Numbered from the stretch's first letter, positions 25,840-35,094 are shown. The stretch is DNA of 64,000 nucleotides from CAWJLE01 sp963843645 (GCA_963843645.1 CAWJLE010000003.1:1302001-1366000); one strand, 5' to 3'. A program made the numbers and translations. The notes: generated by a model from the sequence alone, not told the origin.

Positions 25840-28814
25840 GCCACACCTCCCGCCTCAGACTGACTTCGCCAGGCGGATTCCAGATCGCTCACCTCGGTGC
25901 GAATCACCTCGCGTCCGCCGGTTCCGCGCACCACGAGCGACGGCGCAGACGTCACGACGCCCACGCGGGCGACCGGAAGCCCGGAGAGACACGCCTCGAA
26001 CGCGTCGGCGTCCTTCGGTTCAACCTCGACCAGGTAGCGTGAATTGGATTCGCTGAAACTGAGGACCACATCGTCGGGCAAGAACGCCCCACCCGGCGCC
26101 TCGAGCAGGTTGAGCTCCAGTCCCAGTTCGCCGGCGATCGCCATCTCGGCCGCGGCGACAACCCAGCCGCCCTCCGAACAATCGTGGCAGGCCCGCACTC
26201 GGCCGTCCATCATGGCCCGATGCAGCGCCCGCGCGACCTCCAGACCGTTCGCCACAGGTTGCGGCGCGCGTTCTCCAACGGCGCCGAGGAGCCGATAGTA
26301 GGCGCTGCCGCCGAGCTCGTCGCGGGTCAGGCCCACCGCGTAAACGTAGTTCCCGGCGCTCTTCAGGTCCATCGTCACCGCTCGCCGGACGTCCGGCAGG
26401 ATGCCGACGGCGGAGATCAGCAGGGTGGGTGGAATGGAGATCTTGTGGCCTGTGCGACTGTCGAAGTATTCGTTGTTCAAGCTGTCTTTCCCGGAGATGA
26501 ACGGTGCGCCGAACGCCAGAGAGCCCTCGTAGCAGCCTTTGCAGGCGCGCACGAGGTCTCCCATACGGTCGGGCAGATCCGGATTGCCCCAGCAGAAGTT
26601 GTCAAGAATGGCGATGCGGTCGGGATCCGCGCCGACGCAGACGGCGTTGCGCACCGCCTCGTCGATGACAGCGTGGGCCATAAGATAGGGGTCCAGCGCG
26701 CCGTAGGTCGGGTTGATGCCGTGACTCAGCACGATGCCCGCCCAGCCAGGCGCCCGATCCGATCCGTGCCTGGCGGCCGACGGTCTCAGAACGGCCGCGT
26801 CAGACGGACCTTGGTCCCGCGCGCCCACCAGAGGCTTCACGATCGTGCCGCCCTGAACCTCGTGGTCGTAGCGGCGGATGACGGCCTCCTTACTGGCGAC
26901 GTTAGGTTGGCTCAAGATACCGCGAAGCGCGACGGTCAGGTCGCCCACGCTGTGCACCGGTCGGTCGGACTCGTCGTGAGGTCGGGGCGACCACACGCCC
27001 TTCAATCGGCGGCGGGGAATGCCGTCGTGCAGGAATTCCATGGTCATTTCGGCCACGATCGCGTCGGCAAATAGCAGCCGCAAGCGTCCGTCGCCGGTCA
27101 GCTCGCCTATGTCCGTCGCTTCCACGTCCAGTCGAGCGCAGATGTCGACGACGCGATCCACGTTCTCCGGCCGGACAGCCAGCACCATGCGCTCCTGGGC
27201 TTCGGACAGCCAGATCTCCCACGGCCGAAGCCCCGCGTACTTCAGCGGCACGCGGTCCAGCTGCACGGTCACGCCCAGGTCCTTGCCCATCTCTCCGACG
27301 GCCGACGACAGGCCTCCGCCGCCGCAGTCTGTAATCGCAGTGTACAGCCCGGCATCGCGAGCCAGAATTACCGCTTCCAGGGCCTTCTTCTCGACGATAG
27401 GGTTGCCGATCTGCACGGCACTGCCCGATTCCTCCGCGGTGAGCTGGGTCAGTTCGGCGGAGGAGAAGGTAGCCCCACGCAGTCCGTCACGCCCTGTGCG
27501 ACCGCCGATGAGCACGATACGATCACCTTTCAGCGGCTCCGACCTGTGGCAGCCGGTGGGCGCGAGCCCCAGGCAGCCACAAAAGACGAGCGGGTTGGCC
27601 TCGTAGCCATCATCGTAAAGAATCGCGCCGCCGACGGTAGGGATGCCCATCTTGTTGCCGTAGTCTTCCACGCCGGCGACAACCCCATCGAACACCCGCT
27701 GAGGGTGCAGCACACCGGGGGGCAGGTCTGAGAACGCCCGCGGAGTGGCGCGGCCCGCAGCGGCCCCGCTGCCGAAGCACAGAACGTCGGTATTGGCGAT
27801 AGGGCGCGCCGAAACGCCAATGATATCCCGAATCACGCCGCCTACGCCGGTGTTGGCGCCGCCGAACGGCTCGAGCGCAGACGGGTGGTTGTGAGTTTCC
27901 ACTTTGAAGGAAATTTCGTATCCGTCTTCAAAGTCGAGGATACCGGCGTTGTCGACGAACGCCGACCGCACCCATGGCTTGTTCAGGCGCTCGGTGGCAC
28001 GGCGCAGGTAGGTCTTGAGCAGGCCATCAATGCGCTCGCACTGCACTTCGCCCCCGACGCGTTCTTCGTAGTCGACCACACCGCGGAACGTCTTGTGGCC
28101 GCAGTGTTCGGACCACGTCTGGGCAATGGTCTCCAGCTCCACGTCATCCGGCTCGCGTCCCTCGCGCCGAAAGTACGACTGAATCGCGCGCATCTCTGCC
28201 AGGCTGAGCGACAGCAGCCGCTCCCGGTTGATGGCCTCCAGGCCCGCATCGTCAGCCCGCAGCAGCGGCACGATCTCCACTCGATCGGAAGCGCCCTGCT
28301 GTCCCCCGGTCGGAGACCAGAACGGCGGCTGGGCACAGCCCCAGCTAAAGATCTGGATCAGGTCGTTGCAGAGCAGGCCGCGAGCCAGCCGTTCCACGTC
28401 CGCCTCTGACAGGTCACCCTCCAGGACGAAACGACTGCCTGTCGCCGCGACCTCGACGCCGGGGACGCCCACCGTAGCCGCACCGGCGACGATGCTGCCG
28501 GCAACGGTGTCGGTGACTCCCGGTCGGTACGTCACCTCGACGACGAAGGGGTTGCCCGGCCCGACGTTCACGTCTGCCGGCGTCCAGGGCTCCCAACGAT
28601 AGGCCTGTGACACCGGATCCGCCAGCAGATCGCGACACAGTCGCTCGACCCCGTCCACAGATACGTCGCCGCCGATGAAGTAAAGATCGCTGACCGCGAC
28701 CTTCCTCAAACCGCCGATCCCGAGCGAAGCAGCAGACGACACGAGCCCATCGGCTCGTCCGTCGAAAATGCCGGGCCGGGGCGATACTTCGATACGATAG
28801 ATCAAATTGTTCAT
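25836..28814 (-). CDS. purL: PurS-PurS-PurL fusion, FGAM synthase large subunit
   Basis: ATP-dependent conversion of FGAR to FGAM. From ATG 28814 it has 992 residues; the open frame runs 170 residues further upstream, but that part is antisense to guaB coding. Residues 1-80 (IYRIEVSPRPGIFDGRADGL) and about 90-165 (FVVEVTYRPGVTDTVAGSI) are two PurS-like repeats. The rest is a small-type PurL: WSEHCGHKTFRG, KVETHNHPSALEPFGGANTG, FISGKDSLNNEY and ACHDCSEGGWVVAAAEMA. There is no C-terminal glutaminase; PurQ is separate. Tandem PurS modules would mimic the PurS dimer. Intact, unlike the genes downstream. Its start follows the guaB stop by 7 bp. Confidence 0.93.
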   Translation of the reverse strand: MNNLIYRIEVSPRPGIFDGRADGLVSSAASLGIGGLRKVAVSDLYFIGGDVSVDGVERLCRDLLADPVSQAYRWEPWTPADVNVGPGNPFVVEVTYRPGVTDTVAGSIVAGAATVGVPGVEVAATGSRFVLEGDLSEADVERLARGLLCNDLIQIFSWGCAQPPFWSPTGGQQGASDRVEIVPLLRADDAGLEAINRERLLSLSLAEMRAIQSYFRREGREPDDVELETIAQTWSEHCGHKTFRGVVDYEERVGGEVQCERIDGLLKTYLRRATERLNKPWVRSAFVDNAGILDFEDGYEISFKVETHNHPSALEPFGGANTGVGGVIRDIIGVSARPIANTDVLCFGSGAAAGRATPRAFSDLPPGVLHPQRVFDGVVAGVEDYGNKMGIPTVGGAILYDDGYEANPLVFCGCLGLAPTGCHRSEPLKGDRIVLIGGRTGRDGLRGATFSSAELTQLTAEESGSAVQIGNPIVEKKALEAVILARDAGLYTAITDCGGGGLSSAVGEMGKDLGVTVQLDRVPLKYAGLRPWEIWLSEAQERMVLAVRPENVDRVVDICARLDVEATDIGELTGDGRLRLLFADAIVAEMTMEFLHDGIPRRRLKGVWSPRPHDESDRPVHSVGDLTVALRGILSQPNVASKEAVIRRYDHEVQGGTIVKPLVGARDQGPSDAAVLRPSAARHGSDRAPGWAGIVLSHGINPTYGALDPYLMAHAVIDEAVRNAVCVGADPDRIAILDNFCWGNPDLPDRMGDLVRACKGCYEGSLAFGAPFISGKDSLNNEYFDSRTGHKISIPPTLLISAVGILPDVRRAVTMDLKSAGNYVYAVGLTRDELGGSAYYRLLGAVGERAPQPVANGLEVARALHRAMMDGRVRACHDCSEGGWVVAAAEMAIAGELGLELNLLEAPGGAFLPDDVVLSFSESNSRYLVEVEPKDADAFEACLSGLPVARVGVVTSAPSLVVRGTGGREVIRTEVSDLESAWRSQSEAGGVA

Positions 28815-28821
28815 GCCGTGG

Positions 28822-30294
28822 TCATCCCATGCTCCGATAGTTGGGCGCTTCCCTGGCGATGAAGATGTCGTGGGGATGGCTTTCGATGAGCCCGGCATTC
28901 GTGATCCGAACGAACTCGCCTTTTTCGCGTAGCTCGTCCAGGTTGTGCGCGCCGACGTAGCCGAGGCCCGAGCGGACCCCGCCCATAAGCTGGTGCATGT
29001 ACTGCTTGAGCTGCCCCTTAAACGGCACGCGGCCTTCGACGCCCTCGGGGACCAGCTTGGCAAGCCCACCACCCTGGCCAGACCCATAACGGTCGCGGCC
29101 GAGACCGGCCAGAGCGCCCATCGAGCCCATGCCACGATACTCCTTGAAGGTTTTACCCTCGAACAGGACCAGCTCGCCGGGGCCTTCCTCAAGGCCCGCC
29201 AGCAGATTACCGAGCATAACGGTATCGGCGCCGGACACCAACGCTTTGACGATGTCCCCAGAATACTTGATTCCACCGTCCGCAATGACAGGGATGCCGC
29301 GCGGTCGCGCGACCCGAGCGGCATTCATGATAGCGGTGATCTGGGGCATGCCCACGCCGGAGATGATGCGCGTGGTGCAAATGGAGCCCGCGCCGATGCC
29401 TACCTTCACGGCGTCGGCGCCGGCGTCGATCAGCGCCGCAGTGCCCTCCTCGGTCACCACGTTGCCGGCAATGACCGGCATCGCAGGGTGCTTGCTCTTC
29501 AGCAATTTCACCGCCCGAAGGACGGCCCCAGTGTGGCCGTGGCTCGTGTCGATGCACAGCACGTCGACGCCCTTCTCCACCAGGGCGGCCGCGCGGTCGG
29601 CCAGGTCTGGCCCCACACCCACCGCAGCACCGACCAAAAGGCGGCCCTGCCGATCCTTTGCGGCGTTCGGATAATCCCGCTTCTTCTGGATGTCTTTGAC
29701 GGTAATCAGGCCCCGGAGATTAAAATCAGCATCGACGAGAGGCAGTTTCTCGATGCGATGCTGCTGAAGGAGCTCTTTCGCCTCTTCGAGCGTGGTCCCT
29801 AACGGGGCGGTGATCAACGGGTCGGCCGTCATGTATTTACTGACCGGCTGGTCGAAATCAGTGACGAACCGGATGTCACGGTTAGTCAATATGCCCACCA
29901 GCTTGTGATCACGCGTGATGGGCACACCGGAGATGCGGTAGCGCTGCATCAGCTCCTCCGCCTCCAGCAGAAGCGCTTCGGGCGGCAGCGTGATCGGGTC
30001 CTCGATCATGCCGGACTCCGACCGCTTGACCGTGTCCACCTCCTGCGCCTGTTGGTCTATTGTCAGGTTGCGGTGGATGATCCCGATGCCGCCCTCCCTC
30101 GCAATGGCGAGCGCCATCCGCGCCTCCGTGACGGTATCCATCGCGGCGGACAAAACAGGAATTTGGAGCTCGATGCCACCGGCCAGACGAGCGGAAAGCT
30201 CCACCTCGGCGGGCAGTACCTGAGATTCGCGGGGAATCAACAGCACGTCATCAAAGGTCAGGCCCTGTTTGGCGGACCAATCCGACAAATTCAT
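28822..30294 (-). CDS. guaB: Inosine-5'-monophosphate dehydrogenase (GuaB)
   Basis: NAD-dependent oxidation of IMP to XMP, first step towards GMP. 490 residues from ATG 30294 (GAGGAGGG 4 nt upstream); an in-frame upstream start at 30327 lies in the leader and is not needed. Visible: LTFDDVLLIPRESQVLP; a CBS pair (about 95-205; ISGVPITRDHKLVGILTNRDIRF); the IMP loop with catalytic Cys, GIGAGSICTTRIISGVG; IADGGIKYSGDI; and the flap YRGMGSMGAL. It is the first gene of the purine operon, an unusual leading position for guaB. Confidence 0.97.
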   Translation of the reverse strand: MNLSDWSAKQGLTFDDVLLIPRESQVLPAEVELSARLAGGIELQIPVLSAAMDTVTEARMALAIAREGGIGIIHRNLTIDQQAQEVDTVKRSESGMIEDPITLPPEALLLEAEELMQRYRISGVPITRDHKLVGILTNRDIRFVTDFDQPVSKYMTADPLITAPLGTTLEEAKELLQQHRIEKLPLVDADFNLRGLITVKDIQKKRDYPNAAKDRQGRLLVGAAVGVGPDLADRAAALVEKGVDVLCIDTSHGHTGAVLRAVKLLKSKHPAMPVIAGNVVTEEGTAALIDAGADAVKVGIGAGSICTTRIISGVGMPQITAIMNAARVARPRGIPVIADGGIKYSGDIVKALVSGADTVMLGNLLAGLEEGPGELVLFEGKTFKEYRGMGSMGALAGLGRDRYGSGQGGGLAKLVPEGVEGRVPFKGQLKQYMHQLMGGVRSGLGYVGAHNLDELREKGEFVRITNAGLIESHPHDIFIAREAPNYRSMG

Positions 30295-30326
30295 GTTTCC
30301 CTCCTCGAGGATTTGCATAAAATGCA

Positions 30327-30350
30327 AAAAAGCCGACTGTTTACGGCTTT
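30327..30350 (-). terminator. Attenuator-like hairpin in the guaB leader
   Basis: On the minus strand aagccg, an 8-nt loop (taaacagt) and cggctt are followed directly by a T run (ttttttg) about 30 nt before the guaB start. It would stop transcription ahead of the whole purine operon, suggesting conditional antitermination. No known riboswitch core is recognised upstream. Confidence 0.6.
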
Positions 30351-30452
30351 CATCCTTGAACCGAAATGTCGCTCACCGGTCTTATCCTGTGGTACTGGGA
30401 GGCACGGCTGAATCACGGTGGCAGTACAGAGCGTTGACTATTGAGCAAGCTA

Positions 30453-30481
30453 AGAATACCACATTTTAGGGCCGCATGCAA
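30453..30481 (-). promoter_or_regulatory. Promoter of the guaB-pur operon
   Basis: Minus-strand TTGCAT at 30481-30476 and TATTCT at 30458-30453 with a 17-bp spacer. It gives a leader of about 150 nt before guaB, long enough for the attenuator-like hairpin at 30327-30350. Confidence 0.6.
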
Positions 30482-30606
30482 GTTCAACCCCCAGGCACAG
30501 TGTCCAGACTCTGGGTGTGAGCGTGTCCATCGTCGAGCATCCGGCCCCCATGAGCGCGGCGACGCGCGGAGGGGGACGATGACCTGAGGATGGGCGTGAA
30601 TGTGAA

Positions 30607-30644
30607 GAGGACACGAAAGGCGACCCGGAGCCCTTCGTGTCCTC
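30607..30644. terminator. Hairpin after the LPXTG-type gene
   Basis: gaggacacgaa (30607-30617) pairs with ttcgtgtcctc (30634-30644); extra G-C pairs extend the inner end. It follows the stop of the minus-strand DUF11 gene by about 35 bp and lies upstream of the guaB promoter. There is no clear T run on either side. Confidence 0.5.
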
Positions 30645-30678
30645 TGTTCAGAGCGAAGTCTTTGTCATCCCGCGACGC

Positions 30679-31797
30679 TCAGGCGCGCCGCAAGAACCTC
30701 GTCGCGAGCACTACGGCCACCAGTCCCAGGCCAATTAGCGGCATCGCGGCACCGCCCGCCGCTCCAGTCGTCGGCAATTTCGCCGGCTGTCCTTCGATCG
30801 GCAGGGTCCCGGTCAGCAGCGGCAGCGCCGGCGCGAGCTCGATCGCCGCGCTCGCCGTTGGAGTTGGCTCGACCGCGGGGACCTGCACTTCGGGTGCGGC
30901 CACCGTTGGGGCGCTCTCACCGGCCTCGGCAATCTCCGGGGCCGCCTCCGGCAGGCTCAGTTCTTCCGAGAATCCCTGTCCAACCGAGGTCGTCGTCAGC
31001 ACCTGGTCGGCTATGGCCTCCGCATACAGCAAGCTCACGCGATTCGCAATCAGGTCTCCAGTGCTGGCCTCCGTGTTGACGCGAACCGTCAGCGTGGCGT
31101 CGGTCGCTTCAGCGTCGGCCATCTTGCCGATGTTCCAGGCAACCATCCGCCCATCCTGAATCGTCATCTGGCCTTTGGCTGCTTTCGCGTCGACGTACTG
31201 CAGTTGGTCGGGCAGAAGGTCCGTGACCACGACCTTCGAAATGCCGGTGGGCAGGTCGTTTTGGACCGTGATCGTAAACGTCAGCGTGGTGCCTGGCTCG
31301 GCGGCGCCTGCCGTCTGCACCACGAGGTACGCCGGAGGTTGCGGCAGCACGTCGCCGCTGTATACGCCTACGTTGACCACGTCAGCATTGCCGCACGTCA
31401 ACGGCACCGCGATCTGATCGGCGTACACGTGAAGGGACTGTGCCTGTGCCGCCGGCAGGATCGGCCGAAGCACGGCGTAGCCCTGGCCCAGGCCCCTGAA
31501 CTCATACTGGCCCTCGTTGCCGGAGATTTGCGACGCTTCGTAGCCGCCGCCGGCAAGATCCAGCTTGATGCCCGGCTCGTTGCGAAAGCCCCAGTTGACC
31601 ACTGTTCCGCTCAACCCGGTGCAGTCGCGCGCTGCCCCTCCTGCTCCACTATCCTCCTCGGGGACGGCCAGAGTCGGTTGTTCCTCAGGCGCGGCCGCCG
31701 GGCTCATCCCGGCTGCCGGCTGTACGAGACACGCCAGAAGGACGATGCACATCGCGCCAGCCACCACCGGACCCAGACCTAACCACCGTCTACGCAT
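30679..31797 (-). CDS. Secreted DUF11-type surface protein with LPXTG-like C-terminus
   Basis: 372 residues. Signal peptide at the N-terminus (GAMCIVLLACLVQPAAGMS). Residues about 55-130 look like a carboxypeptidase-regulatory/SdrD-B-like fold (GTVVNWGFRNEPGIKLDLAG). Residues about 155-275 are a DUF11-type beta domain (TLTFTITVQNDLPTGISKVVV, TDLLPDQLQYVDAKA). A Pro/Ala/Glu-rich stalk follows, then LPTTG, a hydrophobic segment (MPLIGLGLVAVVLATRF) and RRA, the layout of a sortase signal. No sortase is in the window, so the tail may simply be a membrane anchor. ATG 31797 has aaggaggag upstream. Confidence 0.82.
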   Translation of the reverse strand: MRRRWLGLGPVVAGAMCIVLLACLVQPAAGMSPAAAPEEQPTLAVPEEDSGAGGAARDCTGLSGTVVNWGFRNEPGIKLDLAGGGYEASQISGNEGQYEFRGLGQGYAVLRPILPAAQAQSLHVYADQIAVPLTCGNADVVNVGVYSGDVLPQPPAYLVVQTAGAAEPGTTLTFTITVQNDLPTGISKVVVTDLLPDQLQYVDAKAAKGQMTIQDGRMVAWNIGKMADAEATDATLTVRVNTEASTGDLIANRVSLLYAEAIADQVLTTTSVGQGFSEELSLPEAAPEIAEAGESAPTVAAPEVQVPAVEPTPTASAAIELAPALPLLTGTLPIEGQPAKLPTTGAAGGAAMPLIGLGLVAVVLATRFLRRA

Positions 31798-31847
31798 CGT
31801 CGTTCTCCTCCTTACTTACTGAACGAAAACATCGCGCCTGCATCCGA

Positions 31848-31876
31848 ATGGTACATAAAATTACCATTGTTGTCAA
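31848..31876 (-). promoter_or_regulatory. Promoter of the DUF11 surface-protein gene
   Basis: Minus-strand TTGACA at 31876-31871 and TACCAT at 31853-31848 separated by 17 bp, about 50 bp before the ATG at 31797. Confidence 0.6.
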
Positions 31877-31981
31877 ATTCACACCAAAGCCATCACGAAG
31901 GCCGCTCCCGATCACCGTGTCCGCCGGCACTGCCCATTCACGGACGTTGTGTGGGCCGATTGTGGTTCAACACGAACTGCT

Positions 31982-34918
31982 TCAGTTCGCGATTTGAATC
32001 GGCGTCTTCAGCTCCACCGAGTCTCCCCCGCCCTCGACCGGCAGGCGGGCGCCTGTGGCCGCGTCGTACCAGCCAATCTGAAGCCTCGCCTCACCCAGCC
32101 TGGCGTCGACCCCAACCGGGACCTGGTAGCGGTCCGCGATGATCTCGCCGGAAGACCACTCCGTCGTTGGCAGTGTACCGCCGACCGGCACCGAATCCCA
32201 CTGCCCGGCGAGGACGCCATTGGCGCCCACCAGGTGATTGAACACTGTGTACGATGTGCCCACGTTCGACAGCGTTCGCCAATACAGCGTCAGCACCACC
32301 ATACCGCCCGGCTTCACGCGATCCGTCGTCAGGTCGTACCCCAGGAGCTCGATCTGCCCGCCAAATTTCGCCGCTCGGGGATGCCCGATCCGAGGTACGT
32401 CGAAATGCTTCTCGCGTCCCTTCACGGTCACGGTCCGCAAGACCACTGGCCCCGAATCCCCCACCTGCACCGTGAGTGCGTATCGTCCATCCAGAAGATC
32501 CGCCGGCAGCGCCAGGGTTTGTGGGTCACGCCGCACCTGTCCCACCGGCCATCCGCCGACCCGTGTCGACTGCACGGCAATCCGGTCCCCGGACGTACCC
32601 GCCAGCCACAGAGCGGCCTCGGCCGCCTGAGCATCGCCGTCCTCTGCGGCTTGCCAGAACAGGACCGGCTCGTAGCGGTCGCCGGGTTGGACCGGTCCTC
32701 CGGCGGCCTGCGCGCCAATGAGCCGCACTCCGCCCAGGTCGCGATCCACGGTCGCGTCCAGGGCCAACAGTTCGGTGGTGGGCGGCTCTCTAGGCGCGGG
32801 TACGCGGATTGCCCCCAAGTCCAGTCGCTCGCCTGCCGCGCTTTGGTCCGCCGCAACGCCTCGCAACGGCAGGACCCGCCGATCCGAATCGCGGTACAGC
32901 CACACTTGCACGCGGTAATCGCCCGGCGGCGTCCCCGGGTACAGCATCAGCCCAAGGTGATCCGGGATCACTTCGCCTGTGTCCCAGGTCACTGTCGGCC
33001 GGAAGTTCCCCAACGGAGCGCTGTTCGTCCGGCCCCAGACGCGGCCCTGTGCGTCCACCACCTGCACGCCGACCATGTACTCCTCTGCGGGCCGGCTGAG
33101 CGCCTTCCACGTCAGGTCCAGCTGCGCGATCTGCGCCCGCCCCCCCGCCTGCACGCCGAGCCCGTACCGCTGCAGCGCAATGTCGTCGCCGAAGCGCACC
33201 CCGGTTCCCAGGTCGCGAGTCACTGCGGGACCACCGGCCGCCGGCATCGAGTAGTAACGAAACACGAGCGGGCCAACCCACTCGGTCAATGTCCGGTACG
33301 TCCGCGTGGTAAGCCAGCGCTCGATGCTCTCGTCCGGGTCGAACCCCAGCGGCAGATTTTGGACCACCCACAGGCCGACACGCCGCTCGGACACGTCCTG
33401 CAGGACCGCCGCGCCAACCTTCTGCTGTGTGGGATCGATCCAGGGCAGGTCCCCGTGGTAATAGTGCCAGAACGGTGGTGACGCCGCGGGTGGGTTGCAC
33501 AGCAACGCGTCGTTACCGGTGGACAGCGCTTCCAGATATCGCACGGCCGGGCGAGGATCGGACCGCGCGTACGCCGGGTTCACCTGATAATTCCACAGTC
33601 CCCATCCGCTTGCCGCCGCCACCAATGACGCGGCCGCCAGCACGAGCAGAGTCCTCGTCATCGCCAATCCGCACGGTCGCTCCGAGCCGCTTTGGGCACC
33701 AATCGGGCGGCCAGCCGCCGTTCGCATCCCAGCGATGGTCGCGATGCCCGCCGCCACGGCCAAGTTAAACGCCGGCAGCGCCATCATAAAGTACTTGGCC
33801 CAATGCGGCCGGCTCGTTGGAAACGCCGCGCCGTAGGACAACAGCACCGGCCCCAGCGCGTACAACGCCAGAAAGATCGCGGCGCCCCGCCGACGTCCAC
33901 GCCACAACCCGATCCATCCGACCACCATCAGCGCGAGGAACGCCAGGGCCAGCGGCAGCGCCCAGAGCGACGGCACGAAATCGCCCACGCTGAACGAGAT
34001 CAGCGCCTGACGCAGTGTCGCCGGCAGGCTGATCGCTCCGTGCGTGGACCGGCCCTCCTGCCAGATCCACAGCAGCGGCCCCAGGAATCCCGTCCGCGCG
34101 CCGGCCACCTCGGCCGGCCTGGCCGCCTGGCCCATGTTCTGGACGATCACGAACGCCATCCATGGCGCGAACAGGGCGCCAATGGCGAACTGCGACGCAA
34201 TCCACGATCGGACGGGCGATCGACGCGGGATAGGCGGCCACACAGGGCCGCCCCTACGATCATCCCCGCCCACCCGTAGGGGCGGCCCTGTGTGGCCGCC
34301 CATCCTGCGCCACCGAATGGCCCACCAGCCCCAAAAATACGCTGCCTCGACCAGCAACACCCAGGCGCTGAGAAAATGCGTGTGCAACATTGCTGCCGAG
34401 ACCAGCACGAACGCGATCCACCGACCCGTACCGGCCCGCCCCTCCGCCTCCAGCGCACGCATCACTCCCAGAAACGTGTACGCTGAGCACATCGACAGCA
34501 ACAGCATCCACGAGTAGGCGCGGGCCTCCTGCGCGAAATACACGCCGAAGCCCGAGCATACGGTAACCCCGGCCGCGCACAGCCCCACCCGCCGGCCGGC
34601 CAGCCTCCGCCCCAGTTGGTAAGCGACCGGCACGGTCAGCACGCCCGGCATCAGCGACGCGAAGCGAATCGCGAACTCACTGGGGCCCAGCAGGTGCATC
34701 GTCGCCCACAACACGATGGAGTGCAGCGGCGGGAACGTGTCGTGGACCAGCGCCGCAGCCATACGTGCCGGATCCAGCCCGGCAATCGCCACCGAGAACG
34801 CCTCGTCGTCCCACAATGCACGGTGGCCCAGCCCGTACACCCGCAGCGCGAACCCCGCCAGGCTCAGCGCGGCGAGCGCGATCTTCATCTTGTCGATCTG
34901 TCGCCAGGCTCGAATCAT
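31982..34918 (-). CDS. GT39-family membrane glycosyltransferase with soluble C-terminal region
   Basis: 978 residues from ATG 34918; the open frame continues 61 residues upstream through the palindrome at 34970-35063, which is unlikely to be coding. The N-terminal half is a polytopic GT-C fold: first loop RALWDDEAFSVAIAG with the acidic DDE/WDDE motif, HDTFPPLHSIVLW, FAQEARAYSWML, then several hydrophobic segments to about residue 500. The C-terminal 450 residues are extracytoplasmic beta-rich domains (LGLMLYPGTPPGDYRVQVWLY, VVLTLYWRTL), typical of Chloroflexota proteins of this type. Probable role: transfer of sugar from a polyprenyl-phosphate donor. Residues about 206-229 are encoded by a palindromic repeat. 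Confidence 0.82.
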   Translation of the reverse strand: MIRAWRQIDKMKIALAALSLAGFALRVYGLGHRALWDDEAFSVAIAGLDPARMAAALVHDTFPPLHSIVLWATMHLLGPSEFAIRFASLMPGVLTVPVAYQLGRRLAGRRVGLCAAGVTVCSGFGVYFAQEARAYSWMLLLSMCSAYTFLGVMRALEAEGRAGTGRWIAFVLVSAAMLHTHFLSAWVLLVEAAYFWGWWAIRWRRMGGHTGPPLRVGGDDRRGGPVWPPIPRRSPVRSWIASQFAIGALFAPWMAFVIVQNMGQAARPAEVAGARTGFLGPLLWIWQEGRSTHGAISLPATLRQALISFSVGDFVPSLWALPLALAFLALMVVGWIGLWRGRRRGAAIFLALYALGPVLLSYGAAFPTSRPHWAKYFMMALPAFNLAVAAGIATIAGMRTAAGRPIGAQSGSERPCGLAMTRTLLVLAAASLVAAASGWGLWNYQVNPAYARSDPRPAVRYLEALSTGNDALLCNPPAASPPFWHYYHGDLPWIDPTQQKVGAAVLQDVSERRVGLWVVQNLPLGFDPDESIERWLTTRTYRTLTEWVGPLVFRYYSMPAAGGPAVTRDLGTGVRFGDDIALQRYGLGVQAGGRAQIAQLDLTWKALSRPAEEYMVGVQVVDAQGRVWGRTNSAPLGNFRPTVTWDTGEVIPDHLGLMLYPGTPPGDYRVQVWLYRDSDRRVLPLRGVAADQSAAGERLDLGAIRVPAPREPPTTELLALDATVDRDLGGVRLIGAQAAGGPVQPGDRYEPVLFWQAAEDGDAQAAEAALWLAGTSGDRIAVQSTRVGGWPVGQVRRDPQTLALPADLLDGRYALTVQVGDSGPVVLRTVTVKGREKHFDVPRIGHPRAAKFGGQIELLGYDLTTDRVKPGGMVVLTLYWRTLSNVGTSYTVFNHLVGANGVLAGQWDSVPVGGTLPTTEWSSGEIIADRYQVPVGVDARLGEARLQIGWYDAATGARLPVEGGGDSVELKTPIQIAN
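34233..34300. repeat. Palindromic repeat inside the GT39 coding region
   Basis: Arms 34233-34258 and 34275-34300 are perfect 26-bp reverse complements with a 16-nt loop; the inner ends carry the GTAGGGGC core. It is in frame in the glycosyltransferase gene and encodes GGHTGPPL and RGGPVWPP flanking a charged turn, between two membrane segments. Confidence 0.88.
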
Positions 34919-34969
34919 GCCACGGATTGTATCGTAATCTTTCCGGCGCGCAAGTCTGCAGGAATGAGT

Positions 34970-35063
34970 TGGGCGAGACGTCGTCCGCGAGAACCGTGAC
35001 TCTGAGGAGCGTCGTTCAGCGACCTTCTCAGAGTCACGGTTCTCGCGGACGACGTCTCGCCCA
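34970..35063. repeat. Palindrome with 37-bp arms between divergent genes
   Basis: Arms 34970-35006 and 35027-35063 are perfect 37-bp reverse complements; the 20-nt centre can form a further small stem (gtcg / cgac). It lies between the start of the GT39 gene (34918, minus) and the degV promoter (35095, plus), where no terminator is expected, unlike the other long palindromes. Confidence 0.85.
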
Positions 35064-35094
35064 AAATCCGGGATACATCCCTGCAGGTCGGCTC

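Noticed and set aside
28815..29324. 170-residue N-terminal extension of PurL
   Set aside because: It is antisense to guaB; ATG 28814 gives the PurS-like N-terminus.
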